64,000 nt of DNA from Nicotiana tabacum (lineage: Eukaryota; Streptophyta; Magnoliopsida; Solanales; Solanaceae): contig NC_134095.1 of assembly GCF_000715075.1 (NCBI RefSeq), positions 45,610,806-45,674,805 on the forward strand, read 5' to 3'. The position numbers and the translations under genes are program-made. The notes under the pieces were generated by a model. The model ran no database searches and was not told the DNA's origin. It saw only the letters and a list, made by a program, of their open reading frames with translations. Positions 11,884-24,239 of this stretch are shown piece after piece (within the stretch, counting starts at the first letter, position 1; the number at the start of each line of letters is the position of its first letter).

Positions 11884-12902
11884 CTAGTTAATATTGTGCA
11901 TGAAAAATGCGGGGCTTATCCCCCGAATATCCACCAATGTCCATCCAATAGCCTTCTTCATCTTTTGTAGCACCGCCAATCTAGAATCTACATGCACGTT
12001 AGTCAAACAAGAGGAAAGAATAACCAGTGAAGTAGAAGAATGGACAAGAAATTCATACCAAAGATGTGGAGGTAATGGCTTCAACTCCAATATGGGAGGC
12101 TCCTCAATTGAAGGCCTTGTTGGAGGAGTGGTTCTATTTTCAAGATCCAAGGACAATTTGTGGGGATCATAAGTGTACGACCCCATTCCTTGCAAAGAGT
12201 TCACACATTCCACGTAACCTTCCATCTCTTCATTATCACAATTGAGCAAAACGACCTCCAATATATCATCAACATTCATTACAACACTTGTTTCATCCAC
12301 AATCATATCGGTCACCAAGTCCACAAAAGAGCACAACTCATTGCTATTGGGTTGCCTCATAGACTTACACACATGGAAAACCACTTTTTCACCACCAACC
12401 CAGAAAGTAAGTTCTCCGACTTCAACATCCACTAGAGCCTTCCCGTAGCAAGGAAAGGTCTCCCAAGAATAATCAGCACCTCATAGTCAACCTCACAATC
12501 AAGAATAACAAAATCCGCCAGAAGAATGAATTTATCAACACAAACCAACACATCATCAATTACTCCCAATGGTTTCTTCATGGTATGATCAGTCATTTGT
12601 AATCTCATAAATTTTGGTCTTGATTGCCCCATTCCCAAAGTTTTGAAAACCGAATAGGGCATCAAATTGATATTTTCCCTAAGATCAGAAAGAGCTTTAG
12701 AAAATTTGGCACTTCCAATGGTACAAGAAATTGTGGAACCGCCGGAATCGTCCGATTTAGGAGCCATTGAATGCACAATTGAACTCACTTGATGAGTCAT
12801 CTTTATATTTTCACAATTCATTGTTTGCTTATTTGTCACCAAATCTTTCATAAAACTTTGCATAACCGGGTATTTGATCCAAAGCTTCAACCAATGGCAC
12901 AT
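11884..12902 (-). pseudogene. Aspartic protease region, element A
   Basis: Two frames (12902-12432 and 12432-11884) carry the Athila protease region: MTHQVSSIVHSMAP, an ALSDL core followed by NLMPYS, then ILGRPFLATGR. The active-site segment reads D-L-R where B and C have D-L-G, a substitution that should inactivate the enzyme. The C-terminal part (LELKPLPPHLWYEFL) links to RT. A stop separates the frames at 12432. Confidence 0.75.
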
Positions 12903-14800
12903 TGATAGATAGACTCTTCATTATGTCAATGAACTTTTTGAATTGATTCTCGCCATTTTGCTTGGAAAAACTTGAGGATATGGAGGAGGAGGCCTAGGTA
13001 TTGGTGCCTTAGCCTTTTGCACTATCGGTTCTGGTATGTCAATAATGTTCTCCCTAGATGGGTTCACTTCCTCTTGAGCTTCCTCCATATTCTCATCAAT
13101 ACATCCGCACTTCATCATTTGTTTGCACCACATTGTTTAGGATCTCATCTTCTTGTACCACTTGCTCATCATCATAAGTTTTCTTTGATTTGAGGTGGGT
13201 GCATCCCCATATTTTCCATTCCTTCTAGTAATGGCCATGTCATGTCCCGTGTTGTGCCCAACCTTTGGGTTCATCACCGTGTCACTTGGTAGTGGCCCCT
13301 TAGGACGAGTGTTTAAAGCATAAGAGATTTGCCCAATTGAACTTCCAAGTTTCGAATAGATGTGTAGTGTGAGGCTGGTTGAGCATCGGAGTCGACATTC
13401 TTCTCCATCATTTGTTTGAACATATTCTCAATCCGTCCTATCTCATTGTTGGAAGAACTTGGACCTTGGGAAGGATAAGGAGGCAGATTGCTCAGTTGTT
13501 GATACATCGGCGCCTTTGAAAGCCCGACCCCCGTTTCCCTTGGTTATTGTTTCAAACCCCCTAGTTGTTGCCTCCCCAATATCCTTGGTTGTTGCCACTC
13601 CAATTGCCTTGGTTATTTCCACAACTCCAACTTCCTTGATTGTTTTTACCATTCTAATTACCTTGGTTGTTAGAATTCAAATTACCTTGATTACCTTGAG
13701 GCCGCCATTGTTGTTGATTCGGGCCTTGAGAGTTGTTTCTTTGCCCTTGGAAGTTGTTCACATATTGAACTTCCTCCTCTTGTTCATTGTAAGATTCATC
13801 TTGATTAACTACATTATCTTCTTGCACATAATTCTCCACACAGTTTTGCATTTGTGGACCCTTTTGCCTTCTCTTGTTTACCATCATACTAACTCCCTCC
13901 ATTGCATTGACTTGATTAGGGTTTTTCACTTGTTGAAGTTGAGCCTTGGCTAATTGATTCATTGTAGTGGTTAACTCGGCAATGGCTTGCCCATGATCAT
14001 GCAATTTTTTATGTAGGTGAATCACGTTCGGATCACCTTGAAGAACATTTGCTCTACTTTTTCATGCTGATAAAGTATCTGCCATTTAATCTAAAATCTC
14101 ACAAACTTCCGCATATGGCATTGTCATGAAATTTCTACCGGCAAGTTGGTTGACCACGTATTGATTGGTAGTATTGATCCCCGATAGAAACTTTATTGAA
14201 TCACAGCCTCCGTCATGTCATTATTGGGGAACTCTTTGACCATTGTTCGGTACCTCTCCCATAATTCATGTAACGACTCATTGGGCTCTTGTTTGAATGC
14301 TAGAATCTCATCTCTAATAGTAGCCATATGCCTGGGAGAAAAGAACTTGGAAATAAATTTCTCTGCCAATTCATCTCATGTATGGATGGAATGGTTTGGC
14401 AATCTCTCTAACCAATCCAAGGCTTTTCCCTGTAGAGATAAAGGAAGACTTTTGTCTGTTTACTCCCCCAACAAGTGTTCACAAACCCCTTCAAGTGTTT
14501 GTATACATTTTGACTCAAAGCCCCGGTAAACAATCCTCGTTGCTCTATTAATGTAAGCATTAAATTCGTGATTTGAAAGTTTCCCGTCCTAATGTGGGGA
14601 GGGACTATGGAACTTGTATACCCTTCATTAGACAACATCCGGTGTGGAGCCGCTTTTGGTGGAGGTGGGGTGGAACTGGGATAGTGTCTTGAGGCTGTCA
14701 GCCTCTTCTATTTGCTTGAGGTTCAAGAAGAACCTCTTCAACTTGGTCATCTTCAACGTCCACATCCCACATAGGCATGTTTTCGAGTGGATCATTGTTG
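12903..14800 (-). pseudogene. gag region, element A
   Basis: On the minus strand, from a start near 14790 (VDVEDDQVEEV...), come the retrotransposon gag capsid-like domain (around 14640-14090, with the WxxLP and TWDE-type segment), a linker with LHKKLHDHGQAIAELTTTMN at about 14015, a KRRQ basic patch, an Asn/Gln-rich low-complexity stretch and a Pro-rich end near 13000. At least six stops or shifts break it. No CCHC zinc knuckle is seen; none is expected in this family from what B and D show. Confidence 0.75.
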
Positions 14801-14904
14801 ATATCTATTGTTGCAACTACAATTGTTTTACAAAAATCAGTAACATGGAAGGAAAAGAAGAAAATTCACACACAAAACCAAATATATAGCTAAATCCATT
14901 TTTA

Positions 14905-14925
14905 GCTCCCCAGAAACGGCGCCAA
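14905..14925 (-). other. Primer binding site, element A (tRNA-Asp type)
   Basis: On the minus strand the sequence following the LTR is tggcgccgtttctggggag, complementary to the 3' end of plant tRNA-Asp, the primer used by Athila-like elements. Confidence 0.75.
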
Positions 14926-14929
14926 AAAT

Positions 14930-16438
14930 TGATCACGTCCAAATGTACACCTGTAACGAGGTATGACACGGTCGTCTGCAATAATAAAACCCAACAAGGA
15001 GTCGGGATCGAATCTACAGGGAGCTAAGATGGGAATTAGTAGTATATATTCGTAGTGAGTACGTGAAGTATCTAGATTGAACTTCCATAAATAGGGTAGT
15101 GTTTTTACTCTTAAAATTAACTAAGGATTGCAAATCTAAAGGTATAAAACTAGAGATGATTGTTTTTGAATGTTTTTCAAAGATATAAAAAGTCCTAGGG
15201 CTATGACAATGACCTAGGTATTTGCCTAATGGGATAAAGACTTTTATACTGTTTTATTGACAGGGGTGTATTATAGCTCACAACACTACGTTGCTCACTC
15301 AATACCTCTCGGTCAGAGAGTGGTTTTGCCCAATTTGGCTTTCTCATGTCCAAATGGGTATCTACCAAAATGGTTAATAAGAGCTCAAGTCGGATTATTA
15401 CTATCTCTAGGTTCAACCTTTTAATTGGGTTAATCAATCTCTCAATTGATCTAATTCCTTGTTAGCTAAGTTAACATAGACTAGGTCTCTCTTTCTCAAG
15501 AAGAAACCAAGTCAAATAGGCATGAATCAATATTTTAAACCATTAATTCCACAATTGAAGCATGAACCTAGAAAAATAACAAACACCCATTCATAAACAA
15601 GCATAAAATTAATCACCCATAAGGTTTACACACTAGGGTTGGGTCACAACCCTAGTAAAAAATCTAGCTACTCATAATGAGTGTAGCAGAAATTAAAGAA
15701 GAAGAGATAATGATACTCATATTGAAAGATTAAAATATAGAAATCCAATGTTAAATCACCAAAATAAACTAAAGTTTCCTAAAGGAGCAAAGAGAAACGG
15801 CTACAACACTTTGAATAATCAAAACTTGACCAAAAAAAGTGAAACTATTCTCTTTATACAAATTTGGAATTTTCGGACAAAAATGCCCTTTCGGAGGTTC
15901 TGCGGCCGTACAATTCCATGTGCAGTCTGCACTTTGCTTCAACTTAACAGGATTTGGATCTTTTGGCCGCACAATTCTGAACCGCAACCGCATCTCTCAT
16001 TTTCTACGGTCCGCACATTTTTGAGTGCGGCCGCACATAGCTCTTCTACGGACCGCACAAATGCACTTGCGATCGCATAGATGATCTTCTACAGCCACAC
16101 AGTAATTGTGGGGTCCGCACTTCCTTTGATCTTGAAATGAAAACTCTCTGAACTTCTGCTCTTGCATAGCTTGTGCTGCTACATATTTCATGTGCGGACC
16201 GCACTTCTCACAATCCTCTGATATGAATGTCTTCACAATCTGCGGTCCGCACTTTGAGCTTCTATGCCTTTTTTTGTTCTTGAGTTCAGATCACTCTTTC
16301 TTGAGTTGGATTTCATCTTAGTGGCTCATTTTCCAATACTCCTGTAATTAAGCATATTTCATCAGTTATAATTAAATGCTTTTGGACTAAAATGAAAGCT
16401 AAAAGGCATTAATAAGTAGTCAGAATCCCCACTTATCA
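14930..16438 (-). repeat. 5' LTR of element A
   Basis: Minus-strand reading starts TGATAAGTGGGGATTCTGAC at 16438 and ends ACGTGATCA at 14930, next to the primer site; length 1509 bp. The start closely matches the LTR of element D (TGATAAGTAGGGATTTTGGC). It contains a GCGG motif array at about 15895-16260, a TATA-like tgtataaagag near 15850-15862 upstream of the transcribed part, and the shared leader (aaccctag, tagaggtattgagtgag-type text). Confidence 0.8.
15895..16260 (-). promoter_or_regulatory. GCGG motif array in LTR of element A
   Basis: Seven or more units of the types gcggccgcac, gcggtccgca and gcggaccgcac lie upstream of the LTR TATA-like box on the minus strand. See the arrays in B, C and D for the same placement. 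Confidence 0.5.
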
Positions 16439-16561
16439 AGTTACGATTCACATTCAAACACAGAATGAATGCAAGGACACACCAGAGATTACAGTTAAAA
16501 TAAAGCAGAATTATGCTTGAAGGGAAGGGACCTGCGGTCTGCAGAATTCTCATTGATGCCG
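16439..16561 (-). mobile_element. Detached piece of element C spacer
   Basis: This 123-bp strip lies between the LTR of A and the LTR of B. It resembles the end of the spacer before ORF3 in element A (aaaataaagcagaattatgc... then cctgcggtctgcagaatt), in the same orientation. The matching sequence appears to continue at 29495, so B, and probably A, inserted into element C. Last five bases (tgccg) would be the left target duplication of B. Confidence 0.45.
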
Positions 16562-16769
16562 TGATAACTATGGATTCTAGCCTATCTTATTATATTTTTT
16601 GCTTAGGTTTTAGATAAAAAATGTGTAAAAGTATTCCCAAAAACTGACTTAATGTGCTTGTTTGTAGGATTTGGTTAAAATGAAACAAGAAAGTCATAAC
16701 TAGCTCATAAAGGAGTTAAACCTGCACAAGTTTAAAGCTGGGTCAAAAGAACTGACATCGAAGGAATAG

Positions 16770-17145
16770 TGCGGCCGCGGAAGGTCCACTGCTGAGGCGA
16801 CCATAATTACACTCTCAACGGAATTGAGGTTCAGAGAAGGCAATTTTGGCACAACAGACACTATTGAGCGCGATGAAATAGCGCAGCAGCAGAATTACTT
16901 TACGCGGTCGCGGTCCATATTCTGTTGAGGGCGAAATTGAGAATCAGAGGACTGGAGATTTGAGCTCAAATGAAGAGCGCGGTCTGTGAACATATTTCGC
17001 AGCTGCGGTTGAAGACAACGCTGAGGCGGTTACTTTTCCGCTCCCACCAGAATCAAGTCCAGACCAAGCTCAGAAAAGAAGAAACGCGGTCCGCACTTGC
17101 TTTTGCGCGGCCACGAAAGTCTAGGCGCTGAGGCGCTCATTATTA
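16770..17145 (+). promoter_or_regulatory. GCGG motif array in 5' LTR of element B
   Basis: Units such as gtgcggccgcgga, acgcggtcgcggtcc, gcgcggtctgtg and acgcggtccgcac recur upstream of the TATA box, interleaved with gctgaggcg and ctctcaacgg variants. CpG dinucleotides are locally far denser than in flanking DNA. Confidence 0.5.
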
Positions 17146-17198
17146 TGATGTCAACGGAATCTCCGTAGGGGCATTTTTGTCCAGTAATTTCAATTGTG

Positions 17199-17207
17199 TA
17201 TAAATAA
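17199..17207 (+). promoter_or_regulatory. LTR TATA box of element B
   Basis: tataaataa, about 50 bp past the GCGG array; element D has the same tataaataaatctttt context at 47838. Confidence 0.6.
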
Positions 17208-18130
17208 ATCTTTTACAGATTTTTAGGTTATCTTTTGTAGTGAAGAGCTCGTGAACCGCCGTACTTAGTTATTTTGAGTAATTTTAGAGTAACTTTAGCT
17301 ATTAATCTTAGATTTTATCCTTGTAATTCATATTTATGGCTTATATTTCATCTTCATTTTTGATTTTTACCTTTACTATGAGTATCTAAACCCATTATCT
17401 AGGGTTGTGACCCAACCCTAGTATGAGTATTTAATGGTTCTTTTATTTTAGGGCTTAATTGTTTATGGGTTAGTGATATTTAGCTTGTTTCATGCTTTAA
17501 TTGTAGAATTGGTGGTTGCAAACACTGATTCATACCTTTATGACTTAGACTCTTCTTGAGAAAGAAGGACTAAGTCTAGGAAATTCAGGCTAATAAGGAA
17601 TTGGGGTGTACTCAGAGATTGATAGCCCCAATTAAAGGGTAAAACCTAGAGATAGTAATACCCGACTTGAGCCAATTTTACTTGTATTGTTTGAACACCC
17701 AATTGGGCTTGAGAAAGCTAATTAGGGCAAAGTCACTCAAACTACCGAGAGGTATAGAGTGAGTAATTATGTATAATGGTTATATCACGACCCCAAATAT
17801 AACAAGCTTGTCCTAAATCTTAGATCCCATTAGATACTTGCCTAGGTGTAAGTCACTTCCCTAGTGCTTTTTATCACTTGAGAAAGCCCTTACAAAAATA
17901 TTGTACTTAGCTTATTTTCAGCATTCATTAGCATTAAAGTAGAATAGTAACAAACCCAAACATGTTTAGAAGTGCAATTAAAAGTAACGCACGTAGCTAG
18001 ATTAGATAAAAACCCAACTCCAAACCAATATTAACTCTCTAAGGAAATTGATCCTGACCCCTTGGGTAAAAGCTGCATCGACCACTCCTCGCCATTATAT
18101 TGTGGTCTACGGTTGGAGCTTATCACTTTT

Positions 18131-18149
18131 TGGCTCTGTTGTCGGGGAG
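18131..18149 (+). other. Primer binding site, element B (decayed tRNA-Asp type)
   Basis: tggctctgttgtcggggag, which matches the intact site in A except for changes at former CpG positions. It starts six bases after the LTR end. Confidence 0.7.
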
Positions 18150-18246
18150 TTAAATGGTTTTGGCAATCTATTTGACTAGTTGTGTGTCTTGTTTTTCTTT
18201 CCTTCTGTTTTACTAACTTGTGTGTGTTAATCGATTCAGGTACAAA

Positions 18247-20150
18247 ATGGCAAACAGTGATCCTAACGGAAATGTTATCCTAGGGGAGGAGGTAGATGAT
18301 AATGGTGATGATGAGGTGCATCTAGTACCTCAAGGACAAAGAAGAGACCGTCAGGCCAATGACAATATTCCAGACCCTCCCCCAGCTCCTCCACAAGTGG
18401 CTCCTTGGGTGCTTCCAAATGAAGGATATGCAAGTGCAATTGTTCCACCTCGAATTTGGGCGGGAAATTTCTAGATTACAAATGTTATGCTCACCTTATT
18501 GGAGCAAAGAGGGTACTTTACAGGCACTCCCCATTAGAATGCATATAAACATCTAAAGGGATTTGTGGATACCTGTTGGGTAGCAAACAAACAAATGTGT
18601 CGGAGGATGTATTAAGACTGAGATTGTTCCCTTTCTCACTTAGAGGGAAAGCTCTGGACTGGCTTGAAAGACTTCCCAACCATTCCATCACTATGTAGGA
18701 TGAGTTGTCCGATAAGTTTATAGTCAAGTTTTTCTCACCGGGACATATGGCTGCATTATGGGATGAGATCTTAACATTTAAATAGGAACCAAATGAACCC
18801 CTTCATGAAATATGGGAGAGATATAGAACTATGGTCAAGGAATTCCCCAACAATGATATGACTAAAGCAATGATCCAACAAACATTTTATCGGGGTATAA
18901 ACACGACCAATCAGTGTGTGGTAAATCAGTTAGCAAGGGGTAATTTTATGAAGTTGTTGTATGCAGAAGCATGTGACATTCTTGATGAAATGGCTGACAC
19001 TTCCTCAGCCTAGCAGAGTCGGGAGAATGTTCCTCAGGGGGGATCCTCATGTCATAAATCTTCACAAGGAACTTCAGGACCACGGACAAGCCATAACTGA
19101 GTTGACAACAACCATGAACCAGTTAGCCAAAGAACAACTTCAGCGGATTTAGGGACCAAAGCAAGTAAACACAATGGAAGGTGTTAATCTACTGGTAAAC
19201 AAGAGAAGACAGTCTGGTCAACACGTGAAAAGCAATCTAGATCAATTTGAGCATGGTAGTAGTGGTTACAGCCAGGATGATGGGTATTGTGAGCAAAGTG
19301 AAAAGGCTTTGTATGCCAACAACTATCAAGGCCAACGAGGTAATGCTCCAAATCAACAATGGAGATTGCAAGGGAATAATCAGAATTGGGGCAACCAAGG
19401 CCAAGGAAATTGGAACAATAACAACAACAACAACAACAACAACAACAACTCTAACAATTGGGGCAACAACAACAATTGGGGTGGCAACAACAACCAAGGG
19501 GGTTGGAATAATAGTAATCATGGTAATTAGGGGTCGGGTTTTCAAAGACCTCCAATGTTTCAACAGCCAAACAATCCGCCTCCATTCCATCCCAAGGTCC
19601 CAGCTCGTCTAACAATGAGATGGGAAGGATTGAGTCGATGTTTGAGCAAATGATGAAAAAGAACGCCGCCTCTGATGCTTAATTGGCATCCCATAATACT
19701 TCAATCCGCAATCTAGAGGTCCAACTTGGTCAGATTTCGTAAGCTATGAACACTCTCCCTAAGGGGGCACTACTTAGTGACATGGTAGTAAACCCAAAGG
19801 GTGGGAACAATACCGACCATACAATGGCGGTGACCACTAGGACCGGTAGAGGTGGTGAAGCAAGTACCTCCAAGCAAAAGGAAGTTGTGAGTGACGATGT
19901 TGAAGTGCAAAATGATGATGATCCTATAGTTGTTGAGCAAGTGAGTGAAGAGAATGTGAATGGTGAGGTGAGAATTGATATTCATGATATTGAGGAGGAG
20001 ATTCAAAATGACGTGAACCCATGTAGGGAACACGTAATAGACATGCCGGAAATGGTGATGCCTAAAGAAAAGTCTCCTTTGCCAAGGCCTCCTGCACCTT
20101 ACACTCAAAGACTTGCAAAGTAGAAGAATGAAAACCAGTTCAAGAAGTTT
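18247..20150 (+). pseudogene. gag region, element B
   Basis: Start chosen at ATG 18247 (MANSDPNGN). Order: acidic and Pro-rich N-terminus ending VPPRIWAGNF; capsid-like gag domain at about 18480-19020 (LERLPNHSI, MIQQTFYRGINTTNQCVVN); LHKELQDHGQAI helix; KRRQ patch; Asn-rich stretch near 19410-19530; a segment ending MAVTTRTGRGG; acidic stretch; Pro-rich KSPLPRPPAPYTQRLAK at 20060-20120. More than ten stops, mostly TAG or TAA at Gln or Trp positions. No zinc knuckle is visible; the Asn/Gly-rich region sits where one would be. Confidence 0.85.
19418..19449 (+). repeat. (AAC)n microsatellite in gag of element B
   Basis: Eleven or so AAC units encode a run of asparagines within the low-complexity part of gag. 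Confidence 0.85.
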
Positions 20151-20990
20151 ATTAAAATGATGAAAAGTTTGTAGATCAATGTGCCCTTGGTGGAAGCTCT
20201 TGAGAAAATGTCGGGTTATGCCAAATTTATGAAAGACTTGGTCACTAAAAAGAGATCTATGGATTGTGAGACCATCAAAATGACTCATCAAGTGAGTGTC
20301 ATTGTGCACTCGATGGCTCCAAATCTTAAAGATCCCGCATTTACCATTCCATGTACCATTGGAAGTGTGAATTTTGCAAAGGCATTGTGTGATTTGGGAC
20401 CTAGTAATAATTTGATGCGTTACTTAATATTCAAAACTTTGGGTATTGGTCAACCAAGAGATACTTCAATGAGATTGCAAATGGCCGATAGAACAATGAA
20501 GAGGTCGCTTGGTATTATTGATGATGTTCTTTTCCGGGTGGACAAGTTTATTATGCCTGTTGATTTTGTAATTATGGACTGTGAGGTTGACTATGAGGTG
20601 TCGATAATATTGGGAAGGCCTTTTCTTGCAACAGGGAAAGCATTGGTTGATGTAGAAGCAGGGGAGCTCACCTTCCGGGTGGGTGACGAAAAGGTTGTCT
20701 TCCACGTGTGCAAATCAATGAGGCAGCCGAGGATGAAGGCTTGGTAGAATGTGTTAATGCCTTGCACGGAATGGGTTCTTACTCCTATGAGCCCCATAAA
20801 CTCTCCTTGGATCTTGAGAATAGAACGAGTCCACCAACAAAGCCCTCCATCAAGGAACCTCTTGTATTGGACTTGAAGCCTTTGCCTCCACACCTCAGGT
20901 ATGAATTCTTGGGTCCTTGTTCAACTTTACATGTTGTTCTTTTTGCTTGACTTACTAACGTGTAGGTAGATGCCACCTTTAAGGTGCTTC
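20151..20990 (+). pseudogene. Aspartic protease region, element B
   Basis: Frame 20181-20747 shows VPLVEALEKM, MTHQVSVIVHSMAP, an active-site segment ALCDLG followed by NNLM, ILGRPFLATGKALVD and FHVCKSMRQP. The frame then shifts to LVECVNALHGMGSYSYEPHK and LDLKPLPPHLRYEFLG (to about 20930). It would cleave gag-pol. The D-L-G core is intact; the following conserved residues are partly changed. Confidence 0.8.
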
Positions 20991-22020
20991 AAAGAAGGAA
21001 GAGGGAAATTGGATGGACTCTAGCTGATATTCGGGGGATAAGCCCCGCCTTTTGCATGCACAAAATTATACTTGAGGATGATTCCAAACCCTCCATGGAA
21101 TATCAAAGGAGGTTGAACGAGGCTATGTAAGAGGTCTTCAAGAAGGAAGTTATCAAGTGGCTAGATGTAGGGGTTGTGTATCTCATCTCGGATAGTTCGT
21201 GGACTTCACTGGTCCAATGTGTGCCGAAAAAGGGGGGTATGATTGTGGTCACAAATTAGCAAAATGAGTTGATCCCCACTAGGACTATCACCGGATGGAG
21301 GGTATGCGGTGGACTACCGGAAGCTGAACAAAGTGACCTGCAAGGATCATTTTCCATTGCCCTTTCTTGACCAAATGCTGGATAGACTTGTTGGGCGTTC
21401 CTACTATTGCTTTTTGGATGGGTACTCAGGCTACAACCAGATTATGATTGCACCAGAGGACTAGGAGAAAACCACCTTCACATGGCCGTATGGCACCTTT
21501 GCATTTTTCCGGATGCCATTTGGTTTATGTAATGCACCGGCTACCTTTCAGCTGTATATGATGGCTATATTTACTGACATGATGGAAGACTTCTTGGAAG
21601 TGTTCATGGATGATTTCAGTGTTGTGGGTGACTCTTTTGAATAATGTTTGGGTAATCTTGACAAAGTGTTGGCCCCATGTGAGGAGACAAATCTAGTGTT
21701 TAATTGGGAAAAGTGTCACTTTATGGTCGAGGAGGGCATTGTCCTTGGCCATAAGATCTCAAAGAACGGTATTGAAGTGGACAAAGCAAAGATTGAAGTG
21801 ATTTTAAAACTCCCACCTCCTACTTCTGTCAAAGGAGTGAGGAGCTTTCTTGGGCATGTGGGCTTCTACCGAAGGTTCATCAAGGACTTCTCCAAGGTAG
21901 TGAATCCCTTGTACAAATTATTGGAAAAGGAAGCAAAGTTTGTGTTTAATGATGAGTGCATGAAAGCTTTTGAGATTCTCAAGTATAGATTGACGACCAC
22001 TCCCATCATCACCGCACCCA
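20991..22020 (+). pseudogene. Reverse transcriptase, element B
   Basis: Translation in pieces shows WTLADIRGISPAFCMH-like text at 21020-21060, VQCVPKKGG, then DYRKLNKVT, FPLPFLDQMLDRL, FLDGYSGYNQIM, MPFGLCNAPATFQ and the catalytic FMDDFS at about 21605-21620, followed by the connection region LGHKISKNGIEVDKAKIE and GVRSFLGHVGFYRRFI. A shift near 21310 and TAG codons at 21464 (Gln site), 21643 and 22023 (Trp site) break it. Ty3/gypsy Athila-type RT. Confidence 0.9.
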
Positions 22021-22480
22021 ATTAGAGCTTTCCTTTTGAGCTAATGTGTGATGCCAGTGGCATTGCATTTGGAGCGGTCTTGGGGCAAAGGGTGGACAAG
22101 ATGTTTCATCCGGTGTACTATGAAAGCAAAATTATGAATCATGCCCAGGTTAATTACACGGTGACGGAGAAAGAGTTGCTAGCAATTGTGTTTGCAATGT
22201 AGAACTTTAGGCCTTATCTTATGGGTGCCAAAGTGATTGTTCATACTAATCACGTGGCACTCCGTTACTTGATGACCAAAAAGGATTCTAAAGCTCGATT
22301 GATGAGATGAGTTTTGTTGCTTCAAGAATTTGACCTAGAGATTGTTGATCGGAAATGTTGTGAAAACCAAGTGGTGGACCACTTGTCCCACTTGGAGGAG
22401 GTGGAGAGACCTAAAGATGGTCTCAAAATTAGTGATGCATTCCCGGATGAAAAACTCCTCTCAGTTTCTGTGAATAGTAT
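22021..22480 (+). pseudogene. RNase H, element B
   Basis: Continues from RT with [44 protein letters not shown] and NQVVDHLSHLEE. The position that is Asp in element C (HTD) reads Asn here, which removes a catalytic acidic residue. Stops at 22201 and about 22308 also interrupt it. Confidence 0.8.
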
Positions 22481-23763
22481 GCCTTAGTTCGCCGATATGG
22501 CCAATTGTCTTGTGACCAGCATTGTTCCGAGTAAGATCTCTTCTAACCAAAGGAAGAAGCTTAAATGGGACAACTTGGATTATTTCTAGGACGAACCTTA
22601 TCTCTTCAAGATTTTCAATGATGGTGTGATTCGGAGATGTGTTCCAGAAGAGGAGCAAATGAGTATTCTTGATGCTTTCCATTCCTCTCCCTACGGTGGT
22701 CATCATGGTGGGGCAAGAACTGCTTCAAAGGTTCTTAGTTGTGGTTTTTATTGGCCTACTCTGTATAAAAAATGCTGGTGAGCTTGTCAAGAGATGTGAT
22801 GAGTGTGAAAGAGCTGGTGGATTCTCCAAGAAGGATGAAATGCCTCTCACCACTATTCTTGAGGTTAAGATTTTTGACGTGTGGGGCATACACTTCATGG
22901 GGCCTTTTGTGAGTTTGTGTGGCAACACTTACATTCTGGTGGCCATTGATTATGTTACCAAGTGGGTTGAGGTTGTGGCTTTGCCCAACAATGAAGCCCG
23001 GAGTGTGGTGGCGTTTCTCAAGAAAAATATCTTCACATGGTTTGGCAGCCCTCGGTCAATCATCAGTGATAGGGGTTCTCATTTCTGCAATCGGACATTT
23101 GACACTTTGCTTGCAAAGTATGGTTTCAGTCACAAGGTATAAACCCTTTATCATCCTCAGGATAGTGGACAAGTTGAGGTCTCCAACAAGGAGATAAAGA
23201 GCATATTGTCAAAACTTGTCAATGCAAATAGAACTGACTGGTCAAGGAAACTAGATGATGCTTTGTGGGCTTACAAGACTGCTTATAAGACTCCAATTGG
23301 TATGTCTCCGTGCCAGTTGGTATTTGGGAAGGCGTGCCATCTTCTGGTTGAGTTAGAACACAAGGCCATGTGGGTGCTGAAGAGGTTAAATCTTGAGTGG
23401 GATGTTGTAGCAAATTTCTGGGTAGAGCAACTCAATGAGCTAGATGAGTTCCGATTTCATGCCTATTCCAGCTCGTCCTTGTATAAGGACAAGATGAAGT
23501 ACTTACATGACAAATATGCACTGAGCAAGGAATTCAAGGAGGGTGACTTGGTTCTCTTATTCAACACTCGGTTACGACTGATTCCGGGAAAGCTCAAGTC
23601 AAAATGGAGTGGCCCTTTTAAAGTGGTACATGTGACTCCATTTGGTGCTCTTGATTTGAGGAATAAAAATGGTGAAGTTTTCAGAGTTAATGGACACCGA
23701 GTCAAACACTACTTGGGAAAATTTGATGACAGCCACGTGGTGGCCTTGATCAATTTCAAATGA
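22481..23763 (+). pseudogene. Integrase, element B
   Basis: N-terminal zinc-binding region near 22680-22815 ([25 protein letters not shown]), catalytic core with Asp in the IHFMGP segment replaced (reads H-F where C has D-F), the second Asp in [10 protein letters not shown] at about 23070, and the Glu in GQVEVSNKE at about 23175, then a C-terminal domain through [18 protein letters not shown] to HYLGKFDD. Stops or shifts occur at 22490, 22590, 22780 and 23141. The 23206-23763 C-terminal part is open for 185 codons. Confidence 0.9.
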
Positions 23764-24239
23764 TGATAGTAACATGCTTCGTGCTGCGACGTTAAATCAG
23801 ACGCTTCTTGGGAGGCAACCCATGTGTTTTTCTTTTTTTTTGATTTTCTTATTAGTATATGATTTGTTTTGGACTAGCTGGTTGTGATATATGTGTAGGA
23901 ATGTTTGATGCAGTGCAGGATAATACTAGAAAAATTTGGCTAAGTTTGTCACTGGACTGCTGACCATGCTCAAAATTCCGCGGTTAGCGGAAGCATTTCG
24001 CGGGGGCGTAATCTGGCAGCGGACGCGGACTTGAAAAGTCCAAAATAAGAACTCTCTAATGTTTCAACCGCGTCCACGGTGGTTTTTTCGTGGTCAGCGG
24101 ATCCTTTCTGCAGTCGCAGCCTCTTTTTCGCTCTCAGTAGTAATGATGATTCTGCAGCTCTTAAGATAGCCAAAAGCACGGGCCGCGGTAGAATTCTGTG
24201 GCCGCGCCAGGTAAGCTTTGTGGGTCCAAATCGTTTTAG

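Larger units (their letters stand above)
8886..16438 (-). mobile_element. Element A: truncated Athila-like Ty3/gypsy retrotransposon
   Basis: Read on the minus strand the order is 5' LTR (16438-14930), primer site, gag, protease, RT, RNase H, an integrase fragment, a regulatory spacer and ORF3, the Athila order. No 3' LTR is visible before 8886. Two internal deletions are inferred by comparison with element C: one between the RT catalytic region and RNase H at about 11336, one removing most of integrase and the region up to the internal TATA box at about 10585. Many stops and shifts make it non-autonomous. Confidence 0.75.
16562..18125 (+). repeat. 5' LTR of element B
   Basis: Starts TGATAACTATGG and ends GGAGCTTATCA, giving a 6-bp terminal inverted repeat (TGATAA/TTATCA), 1564 bp. 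It is followed at once by the primer site. It holds a GCGG motif array (16770-17145) and a TATA box tataaataa at 17199-17207, then the transcribed leader. Confidence 0.85.

Noticed and set aside
13459..13953. 164-codon plus-strand frame rich in Leu, Val, Ile
   Set aside because: It is the antisense of the Asn/Gln-rich gag region of element A; the hydrophobic look comes from reversed CAA/AAT codons, not from a membrane protein.
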